A stretch of DNA of 64,000 bases from Penicillus capitatus (taxonomy: Eukaryota; Chlorophyta): contig OZ287696.1 of the NCBI GenBank assembly GCA_965649825.1, positions 558,001 through 622,000 on the forward strand. Direction: 5' to 3'. Positions 41,954-52,600 of the stretch are shown here, one piece after another; within the stretch, counting starts at the first letter, position 1; each line of letters starts with the position of its first letter. A program made the translations under genes and the position numbers. The notes under the pieces are model-generated. The model had not been told where the DNA came from. It was given only the letters and a program-made list of their open reading frames with translations, and made no database searches.

Positions 41954-43942
41954 ATGCCTCCACGTAAACCTGTCTTTAAGCGTGCGTTGCCTGGCGCAAT
42001 AGACGCGAATGCCGAGAAACGCCGAAAGAAAAAACCGAGGCGGCATCTTTGTGCACGTCTCTTGCACAGACAGAGCGCTGAGATCGTCGCACACGTTCTG
42101 CAGTCGGATCGGGAGAAGAGGCACACGGCAACGATTAAGAGCTTGACCTTGGCTCCACACATCGCAGAGAAAAAAGCCACGCATGCCATTGTCTGCGAGA
42201 CATTGCGATGTACCAGAACTCCTCTGTCGCAATTCTTGCGCAAATACCGTCTCTTGCGTAACAGACTATGCAGTATTGAGCGAGATTCTTGATAGGAGTG
42301 GGGAGAGAGCAAGTATTACGCAAGTAAAGATCGATGCAGGTGACGGTGCAATGCCATGCTTTGCTTTACAGTACATGGACATGAGTTGCGCTTATGTCTT
42401 GATGTACGATATGCTCTTTGGGCAGGTGATCTGCTTTGCCGCCACATTATCGATGGTATACCTTTGTGTTTAGGGATTAAGAGAAGAAGGGATCGCCGAA
42501 TGCCAACTGTTGCAATTGAAGGTGGAGCAATGCGATGGGCAGAGACACTTGACGAAGGTTCTTTCTCTAGACGAAGTTCCAGTCTGCTCTCAGAGTCTTA
42601 ATGCAAGAGAAAGGGGTCGAAGTGTGTGACCTGTCTTATCGATCGTGGTGTGACTGTGTCCTTGCGCGTAGCGACCGACGGAGTTAGTGTTGTGTCGGCC
42701 CAAGGCACGTCCACGCTATGCACGTGTCAATACACTGAAGATCTCCGTGCGTGAGGCCACCAAGAACTACATCGAGGTAGTACCGGCATATCCGTTTTAA
42801 ACTCCCTTATGCTTGATCTCTGCGGTGCGCAGAGCTGGAGGCCGACGGGATGTCCTTGGATGCCTGATGTTTTGAAGTTTCCGCCAGAAGCTGAACTGCA
42901 TGATGACCAGCTCGTGCAAAGCGGAGCGCTTGTGTTGCAGGTTGCTGTTTTTGAGAGAGGAAGATCGTTTTCTATAATGGTTTTCGCGGTTAAGGGATTG
43001 GGAAGCTGCATAGCGGCGCATGTCTTAGCACCGGAGAAAAACTGGAAAGTCTTGGATGCCTGTTCTGCGCCAGGAAATAAGACAACGCACTTATCTGCAC
43101 TCATGCACAATACTGGGCGGATTGTGGCACTCGACAACGACCTGAGAAGATTCAGAAGACTCGAAACGAATGTCCGTCTGGCAGAAGCCAACAACGTCCT
43201 CTGCAAAATGGTGCCGTCAGTTGAGAGCATTAACATCGACGATGTTTATTGGTGAGCAGATGGACTTCTTGACGATCGATCCTTGTGCAGAGGAGTACAA
43301 AGAGTTTGACGCCATACTGTTGGATCCTTCTTGTAGCGGCTCCGGAACAGCATTCTCCCGTCAAGATGACGTCCTGCCGTCTTCGCGGCAAAGTGTGTAC
43401 TGCCTCTGCATCACGTCCTCGAAGACGTCAAACTGCTACACCAGGAAACTCATGGCGTGACAGAACAGAGCGCGAGAGGATTCAGCGACTCGCTGCATTT
43501 CAAGTGTGCTTGTATCATGTCAATAACCGTAAGAATGACGGTGTCTGCTGGACAGACCAAGGCACTGATGCATGCCCTACGATTTCCCAAGGTCCAACGC
43601 ATCGTTTACTCCACATGTTCTGTTTTCGAAGAGGAGAATGAATGCGTCGTGAAGGCTGTTCTGTCACTGGCACAGCAACAAGGATTCTTTCTGAAAGTGC
43701 TGTCCTCTTAATGAAGATGCCGTGTGGAGATCATCTTTCATCGCCGCATCTTTAGGCACCGTTGCCCGATTGGCCAAGGAGAGGACATCTGCTTTACGAT
43801 GGATGCGAGCATTTCTTGCGCATTGGTGCGTTGGTTCAACACGCGTGAGCACCTAACCGTTTGATTTTGATTTACAGATCCGGATCGAGACAACGCAGAT
43901 GGATTCTTCATTGCGCTCTTCACACGTTCATCTCCTCACTGA
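41954..43942 (+). CDS. NSUN5: NSUN5/RCM1, 28S/25S rRNA m5C methyltransferase
   Basis: NSUN5 methylates a cytosine of large-subunit rRNA using SAM. The N-terminal block TIKSLTLAPHIAEKKATHAI plus VCETLRY matches the family. It is followed by YARVNTLKISVREATKNYIE, MPDVLKFPPEAELHDDQLVQ, and SGALVLQ. The SAM-binding motif is VLDACSAPGNKTTHLSAL, the catalytic DPSCSGSGTAFSR, and the second catalytic Cys VYSTCSVFEEENE. Near the end is DPDRDNADGFFIALFTR. Eight or more introns of 40-60 nt were placed by homology. The 51-nt last intron (donor GTGCGT) is the one that yields DGFFIALFTR. The stop at 43942 overlaps the convergent EF-hand gene's stop region by a few bases. Confidence 0.92.
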
Positions 43943-44632
43943 ATCCTCGACATCGAACGGTTGTGTAATTGCCTTACCTATCGCCAAAACGCATCTCCTT
44001 TGTCTCCATCCACAATCAGGAGGCATTGTCTCACTTGATTCGCGTGAAGACTGTCGAGGAACTCCGTCAGTCGTAGTGTCTTGCCAGAATTCAGATCAGA
44101 CGTTCCAAAGATATCTTCCAGTTGTGCATCCATCATATCTCTCCCGTATCGCAAATACAGAATCTGCATGGCTTCTTCCAGCGACACCCGTCCACTGAAG
44201 CTCTTATCGTTCATCACGAATTCGGTGAGATTGAACAGGCGACGCGGTTCCCGTCCAGATCGATCGCTCCTGCATCGATGGTACATCCTCTGGAATTCAT
44301 TCCAATCGACAGCACCGTCACAATCCTCATCCACTTCCCAAATCATATCCTCCACTTCGCCCTTGCGTTCATCCAAACAGACAGAGATATCACACATGGG
44401 TATCAACCCGCTGTCTAGACGCTCACCCGTTTCGTCTTGTGGCCCAGAATGGCGAAGATGTCCTTAAGCTCCTCCAGATCGATCTTGCCATCTGCCTTTC
44501 GATCCAACGTCTGGAACGCTCTCTTCAGATCATCCGCCTCGTTCTTTCGCGCGAATCGTTCCTAAACAGTCCCATCTTACAGAGAAGCCAGAGGTGCAGC
44601 CATGCACATACCCTTGCCGTCTCGCTCGCCAT
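43936..44632 (-). CDS. EF-hand calcium-binding protein
   Basis: From the ATG at 44632 (MASETAR) a 50-nt intron leads to ERFARKNEADDLKRAFQTLD, a first EF-like loop (DRKADGKIDLEEL), and FAILGHKTKR. The second exon carries EDMIWEVDEDCDGAVDWNEF, a good EF loop (DEDCDGAVDWNE), then FNLTEFVMNDKSFSGRVSLE, EAMQILYLRYG and DLNSGKTLRLTEFLDSL. This four-loop arrangement resembles an EF-hand family of protists and algae that I recall without a firm name. The last exon, after a GTGAGA intron, is VRQLHNRSMSRIQ with the stop at 43936; reading through instead gives a stop at 43978. Calcium is probably bound by loops 1 and 2. Confidence 0.72.
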
Positions 44633-46175
44633 CGCAATCGAAACATACGCGTCTGGAAGTTGACGATCGCGAAATCACATCTTTATTTGTTGTCAAATCG
44701 ATTTGCTCTGCGGACAGACGATGCCGAACGCGTCCTGCATCGAGACGCCGCTTCTCAAAGTGCGTCGCCTGTTATCTCCATATCCAGCTTTGCCGCAACG
44801 ACGGTGCAGGTTCCTTTCGAATCGCTAAAGAGAGCCGCGAAGGAACGCAAGTCTATCGTGGACGAAGCCACACGCGCTTTATCCGGAATTGCGTCGCTGA
44901 CACAAGAAACGGACGTCACACAAGAACATGCTGCCGCTCAGTTGGGGACATTGGTTGAGAAGCTATCCAGTCTGAAACGCAAAGTGTGATATCGACATCT
45001 CACTTTCTGACCGTTCAGTTATCTGTGCGACCAGCTCGAGGATGTTTCCGTGACAGAACAGGAAGGAGCAGAACGGTCGCAGGCTCGACTGAAGTATCTG
45101 GTCGAATTGAATGAGCCGAGCGAAGAGGGTGTCGTTCAATGGAATGCTGGTCGTATTGACCGTCTTCTCGCTGATCATTTTCTCAGAAGCGGCTGCAGCG
45201 AGACTGCCAATGCCATCATTCGCTCCTCATACCTCGAAGTGAGATAAAAGGATAGGAGGATTGTCGACAGTATGGATGGCTGTCATGCAGCAACTCGTGG
45301 ATGCACACATCTTCAGAGAGGCAGATCGAGTGCTCGAAGGACTCAAGAATCATGACTGTTCAGAAGCGCTGGCTTGGTGCAATGACAACAAGAGCAAGCT
45401 GAAGAAAATACGTTCCAAGCTGGAATTCAGATTGCATTTGCAAGTGTTTATCGAACATGTGCGCCGGAGTGAACTGATGGAAGCGATCTCATACGCCAAG
45501 ATGCACTTGGCCCCGTTGGCAAGTCAGAACATGGAAGCCTTTCAACACGCCATTGCCACTTTGGCCTTCAAGTAAGACAACCATGGGTGTGGATAGATCT
45601 TGCTTGGATCGCTGCATTGTCACATTGTGCTTAGAGCCGATACGAAGTGCGAGAGGTACAAGGTATTGTTTGAACCAGATCGTTGGAAGATGATCATCGA
45701 TCAGTTCTACGAAGCTATGTATCGACTGAATTGGCTGACGTCGCAGTCTCTGCTGAACATACACCTCCAAGCAGGTATGCAGATCATATGCACGGTATGA
45801 ATGGCATGTCTGAGTGTTTGTAGGTTTATCGGCGCTGAAAACGCCCCACAGTTATGAACCTGGATGCTGTCAAGAGGACCCACTGCACTTGACTGCCTTT
45901 CAGAAGCTGGCGGAAGGCCTGCCCTTTGCAAAATACGATCGATCGAGACTTATCTGCAGCGTGACCAGAGAGATCATGAACGCAGACAATCCACCAAAGG
46001 CACTGCCTAATGGTTATGTATACGGCACCAAAGCCATCGAGCAGTTGACCAAAGACGGCAAAGTCACCTGTCCCTGCACCGGTTAGCCATACAAGACAAC
46101 ACCGTTCTTACGACTCGGTCTTTTGCAGGCGATGTCTGTGATGTGACAGATGTACGCCGTGTCTTCATTGTCTGA
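44602..46175 (+). CDS. MAEA: MAEA/FYV10 (GID9), CTLH E3 ligase subunit
   Basis: MAEA/Gid9 is a RING-like subunit of the GID/CTLH ubiquitin ligase. Recognised in order are VQVPFESLKRAAKERKSIVD and VEKLSSLKRK, then the LisH part VVQWNAGRIDRLLADHFLRS. CTLH follows: SEALAWCNDNKSKLKKIRSK, EFRLHLQVFIEHVRRSELME and AISYAKMHL. The C-terminal RING-like end is RLICSVTREIMNADNPPKAL, PNGYVYGTKAIEQL and DGKVTCPCTGDV. The first intron appears to be 28 nt (donor GTGCGT, acceptor TATCCAG) from an ATG at 44602; that start overlaps the antisense EF-hand 5' exon and is provisional. The join near 45245 was not resolved. Confidence 0.9.
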
Positions 46176-46519
46176 CGAAAGCAAAGATATTGCGTTCTGA
46201 AATCCGTGCTGCGTGACGTGCGCTAGAAGCCACGTTCAGCCAGATGGCGAACAGGCTTCGACTGTAATCTCTGTAAGCAAGCGACAAGCAGCAGCCCATG
46301 TGCACGTTGTGTCTGCGCGTTTATGTTCTCGCGGCAAGAATGATCGAGATGGAATGGCATTTGAGAATCGCCGCTGTCGGATGGTGTCACGTACGTGTGC
46401 GAGCGTTCGATTTGTTGTCATGCAATATCGCTAGTGAATTTGTACGACACTTCATTGCTTACACAGCTCTTTGACGGCGCAGTGGTGTCGAATTCAGAAG
46501 TCTCTTGCAAAATCGCACA
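46176..46519. other. intergenic region upstream of RAB6
   Basis: About 340 bp on the same strand between the MAEA stop and the RAB6 start. Short open frames show no family resemblance. Presumably the MAEA 3' region and the RAB6 promoter. Confidence 0.45.
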
Positions 46520-47476
<957 letters not shown>

Positions 47477-47606
47477 CGCGGCATCACTACATCATCAATT
47501 CCAGTCAAGCGTCTACTGAATGGCACTTCATGGTTCTGTCAAGAAGCAGAGAGAACAATCGCAGTGCTCTGCAAACACTTTGAGTCGTCCCATCGTGTGC
47601 CAAATG

Positions 47607-49626
47607 CTATGTCTCGAGAGACAGCAGTCTGATGGTCTGGATCAGATCATCTAGATCAGACTGCTCGACATCGATGCCTAACAACGCTTCCTTCTCATCG
47701 GCGTCAGGATCGTTCTCTTCTAACGGTCCGAGAGCATCGGTGTCGCCAAAGTAGTTATCGAGAAGCGCCTGAATGGAAATGGGATGAGGAGTAGGGGGTG
47801 AGCGGGGTGGCACATGGTACTTTCATTTCGGCGATGCCATCGGCAGAGATCTCATTGGCATCGATATCGAGTTTATCGAAGCGGGGTTTTCCTCTCAGAG
47901 CTTTGACGACGGCTACAGCTCCTGCACGATGAATCTCATTTCCGCTCAGGTTGATGCGTTCCAGAGACCTAGAGTCAAAAACAGAGGATCTGATCTGTGG
48001 ACACTCTTCCAGATAGCGGATAACGCGCACACCAAATGGCGGCAGCGGCCTTGGCGATGAGCAGTGCCCCTCGATCTTCCAGTTCGTTCTCGTGCAGGTC
48101 GAGTACTCGCAATGCCATCTTTTTCATAAGAGCGCGACTCAGTTCCTTAGCTCCTTCGAACGTCATCTCATTCAAAGCCAATTCCAATACCTGACAACAT
48201 CATCGACTTGAGAAATGGGCATCTCTCTGCGAAACGGAGCAGGCGATGTGTTTACCTGCAAATGTGGAACACAGACATGCAGCGCTTTTGATAATTTCTG
48301 CACGCCGTCATCGCCAAGGGACGTATCACTGAGGTTCAGTCGTTGCAGTTTTGATTGGATCCCCAGGAGCTTCACGATTCCTGGTATGCTCTCAGCCGTC
48401 GCCGGATTATCATTCAAATCGAGGGAGCTGAGCCCCGTCGATGCAGAAAGGCCTTCTGCCAATGCCAGCACACCACTGGGGCCGACACGAGAGGATGCCA
48501 TCTGAAACTCCTCAATGCTTGACATACGTGACAGCATCTTGCCAATAGACTTTCCACCTTCATCGCCACTCATATTGTTATAGAGAAACAATCCCTTGAG
48601 CTTCATGTTTGCCGTCAACTCGCTCAGAGCTGAACAGGCATTGGGTGAACATCCAATGTTGTGTAAGGATAGCGATTCCAGCTGCGGCTGATCAGAAAGA
48701 GAAGGAGGTGTTAGATCAATGACGCGAATCGCTTCGTAGTGTACTTGGGAGGCAAAGAGCTCTTGACATGCTCTCAATCCCTTTTCTCCAAAAGCATTGT
48801 TGCTCAGATCCAAGTATTTTAACTTCGAAGGTATCAATGCCCGACTCAGTTTTCGCAATACTTGCAAGGCTTCGTGTTCCTGCGGTGGAGCATTGCCTGC
48901 GAATGAAAGCAAGAAGATGGAGGATCTACTGGACGGCCGCCGATAATGTCACTCAAGTTCGCCGTTGTCAACGACGCATGAATCGTACGCAGAGCCCTCG
49001 TTGCCACTTCTGCTGCATCGATGCCAAAACTCTTGGTGCTCAAAATGATCTACACGACATCGCACAGTCATCTCTGAAGAATCCGACCGCAGAGATATAC
49101 CGTGTGAATGGGATTGGCAGCATAGATCAAGTGTTCGAAGATCTGTTCTGCGCTTTCTTTTGAAAGGAAATCCCTCGTGCCTCCACTCAAATCAAATACG
49201 CCCTAATGCCACAACACCTTTCCATTAACGCTATGCCTGTCGTCTGTCTCGACACTTTGAGCGCGTTTGTGTCTTCAACTGGATGATGTGCACTGTGGCC
49301 CTTGGCAAAAGCAACGACCAGTTCTGACAGTTTACTGCACGAGTGGGGTGGAGTCGTCAACGGAGATAGCGCCATGGAGTGCTGTACCGAGTGTAGAATT
49401 TGTTTGTCTCGGCAAGAGGCCGTTTTCCCGTCGTTGTTGTTGATTGTGCCTGTGCGGCGGCGAAAGCTTCGCGTTCGAATCGAGCTGCCGTTTTCGAGGC
49501 GAATCGCTCTGTCAGATCTTTGTTCGCATAGAATGCCAAACTCAAGAGGTTTGAACTCATCCTCGTGGCAACGCTCTCGCGAACATCCTCGTCTAGTAAC
49601 CACAATTCTGACGACGTCGAGGCCAT
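47607..49626 (-). CDS. RANGAP1: RanGAP with N-terminal WPP-like domain
   Basis: RanGAP stimulates GTP hydrolysis by Ran at the nuclear envelope. From the ATG at 49626 the N-terminus reads SSELWLLDEDVRESVATRMS, SNLLSLAFYANKDLTERFAS and ARFEREAFAAAQ, a pattern like the WPP domain of land-plant RanGAPs. Leucine-rich repeats follow: SDIIGGRPVD, LKYLDLSNNAFGEKGLRACQ, LKGLFLYNNMSGDEGGK, GLSSLDLNDNPATAESIP, RVLDLHENELEDRGALLIAK and LERINLSGNEIHRAGAVAVV. An acidic tail ends it (EENDPDADEKEALLGIDVEQ). The Trp-Pro-Pro triplet itself is not intact (ELWLLD). Introns are of the usual short type. Assignment as RanGAP is firm, the WPP call moderate. Confidence 0.88.
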
Positions 49627-49698
49627 CCCGTACGCTGACGCCCCTTGGGTCTTCAACGTCACATCACGAATCTCCACATAGATGAAGCAAACCTCAAA
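49627..49698. promoter_or_regulatory. 72-bp divergent intergenic region
   Basis: Between the RanGAP and DNMT1 start codons, pointing apart. Presumed bidirectional promoter; no element recognised. Confidence 0.35.
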
Positions 49699-52600
49699 AT
49701 GACCGTCGATTCTGACGCGTGTCCTTTTCCCTGTATCCGGCTGAATGACGCGTCGAGCAGGTCATTCCCATCTCCACCCGACATCACATCCTTGCGTTCA
49801 CGCTCCCTATCGACGACGATCTTTCTAGGCCGTAAGCGCAAAGAAGAGAGAGAAGAAGAAGAAAACAGCGGATCGCACAAGAAACATGTGAAAGAGAGCT
49901 GGCTGCGTCCCGAACGACGCGCTGCTCAAAACATCAACTACGACGAACGCGTCGAAGATGCGATCGATCAGGAAGACGGCAACGATACCGTCACACAAGC
50001 TGTATACTCAGAGTGCGGTTCCGAGCGCGAAGCTGTTTTGCAAACGGGCTCGATGACGGACAACAGACGCAGGTGGCCCGTTGTCGTTGACGCGTTGAGA
50101 TGATCGGGGTCTATGGTACAGACTCGCCATGTTTGAGGTTGTCGATGAACGTGGAGATTGGCAGCCGTTAGATGGTCCGCTGCGTCCGTTGTTTCTCTCC
50201 GGAATCATTCAGCCGCGAGTCGGCGCGTCGACGAAGAAAACGGGACGGTTTGTGCGTTCGTTCGGTCCACTCGTGCAATGGGTCGTTCACTACGGAGCAA
50301 ACCAGGCCATGGTCTCTCTTCACGATGTCGACGGAGGCGTAGGAAGAGAACCGATGTGTTTCTAGATCGAGATTCGGACGAATGATCATGTGTTTTGCTG
50401 CATGAAACCGTCGGCGAAGTATTCCCCGTTCTTTGCGCACTTAAGTGAACAAGTCGCCATCGCACACCAGGCAAGAAACGGCGATACTATGGATCGCCAT
50501 CCAATACCTGCATGTTGTCCCAGATATACGCTCACATGGCACCTGGCCTGCTGGAAGGCAACATATCAATGTCTCTTGATTCCATTGTGCAACGCCTACA
50601 GCGATCCAAAGTGAGTGAGCTTGAATACTGAAGTGGTGAGAGAGAGGGAATGGCTTAAAGGTGAAGCATGGTTATGGTACATGGAGACAAGCCATCTCAG
50701 CCAATACAGATTTTCTACTCGAACAGCTGAGACAGATGACAGCACAGCACCAGGAAGGCGGCTTCCGTTTTGAAGAGACGCCCTTTGCACTCTCATTGGC
50801 AGAAGAGGTGAGGCTTCGCTGGATGAACGGTCTGAGCGTTGGGTCTTTCTACAGCGAAGAGAAGCATCTGGATGTATGGCATACGGCGGCGGCATTCAGA
50901 TATATGGCGGCACAGAGAAGATCGCTCCTCAGTCCGATGAGCGCCTTGCTATGCAGCTTCAAGCAAAAGAGGAAGCCAAACTCAGAATGGCGGATCAAAA
51001 GTGAACATGACATTCAGGCAATCGCTCTTCGATCGACGACTGACTTGCAGAACGAAAGGAAATGGCCACATCGTCATTTCGGCCCATGCCTTGACAACAG
51101 AAGAAGATATCGCTGATGATTATCCGTTGCCGATCGCTTACGAGAAAGAGGAAGAGGAGATAGATGAGTTTCTAATGGCAGATGAAGATGTGGCTCTCCT
51201 CGATCCATCCGATCTGCCGCAGAGAGTGCTCGCAGATTTCTCCATCTACGACTCAGAGGCATCCACCAACCCTCTTCGAGAAATCCATCATCATCTTTGC
51301 GATTTTGGACATGAAGGGACTACACAAGACCTTGGAACTGCTGCCCTGTGGAAGTGACATTCCACCAACCGTCGAGCTCTACGGTTCAGGTATTGTGAAG
51401 GAAGAAGTGGCGGCGGCAGATTCCGATTTTTTCAATGCTCTCCATCAGAGTGCCCTCCACGGTCTTCCCCTTCTGGCATGGCTTCCTGGTGGATGAGGGT
51501 GTTCAGGATGTTCGTTTACGGCATTGGATGTCGGACAAGGAGGCTCTAGCGGAATGGGAGAGTCTTCGGGCGTGCCTTCAGACAACGATACGCCTTCGAT
51601 GCGTATATACTTAAGTCAGATTCAGGAGTACGTTGTGGAGTGCGATGTGGATTCCGTCTGCATTTCTATTCGTACGGAAGCATCGTGGTACAAACTGCAA
51701 GAACCGTCGGCATTGTATGCTCCTTGGTTTCGCGTGGTCGTCAAGTGCGCACGGATTTCCATTAAGATCATCAGCATGGTCTTGCAAGAAGTAGATCGGT
51801 AACATCTTAACAAGCATCAAGCACCATCTGAGATCTCTTAGGCACGTGCATGCAAGCTCTCTTTCTCTGATGTGACAGCATTGCTTGCGAAAGAAGGCAA
51901 AGATTCGCCAGTGTTCTTGTCAACGAATGTCAGCTCTCCTGAAGGTGGTTGTTTGGATGTGACAGGATGGTCTAGGTTACTGAGGTGAGTCAGTGGTTGA
52001 TCAGACATGGACAGTTCATATTGAACCAATTCGCACACTATCCTGATTTGAATATCCAGAGCTGCGCCTTTGCGACGTACCTCAGGGAGCAGTGCCTGAC
52101 AAGAATACACTGCAAGTCTCTTTTGCTTCCTAAGAGAGACCATCGTCGTCAAGCGAAGCCCAAGACATCATGCATTTCATCTGGTGGTAATAGAAACCCG
52201 ATGAAGGTGATCGGATGCGATACAACGGATGGGTATGTCAAAATCTGTTCTTACAGGATCGTTGTGCGAATATTCGAGCCAAGTCGATGCCAGCCACCGC
52301 AACGACACTCGTTCAGAGCATCTGGAAGAATTACTTCTGCATAAAGGGACTGGAGAAAGAGAATGCAAAGGCCACAGAAGAGGACGCTCCGGAAGATGAG
52401 ACAGCCGGGGATACAGATCTGATAGAATACGAAACGGCCATTCAAGGAGGAAACATCACAGAATCGGCCTTCGTAGATCAGAGAGAGCAATTCCCTTCAG
52501 ACAGCATTCAACCAACGGGACTTGCACCGGCTGGAGATGCCTGTGACACATACAAGTCATTTCTGGTGTACACAACAGCACAGGATGCTGAAATGCGGAC

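Noticed and set aside
51866-51874. GATGTGAC occurrences inside exons, for example in DNMT1, SWAP, NSUN5 flank and MAEA
   Set aside because: Here the octamer encodes Asp-Val-Thr within good coding sequence, so these copies are not counted as branch sites.
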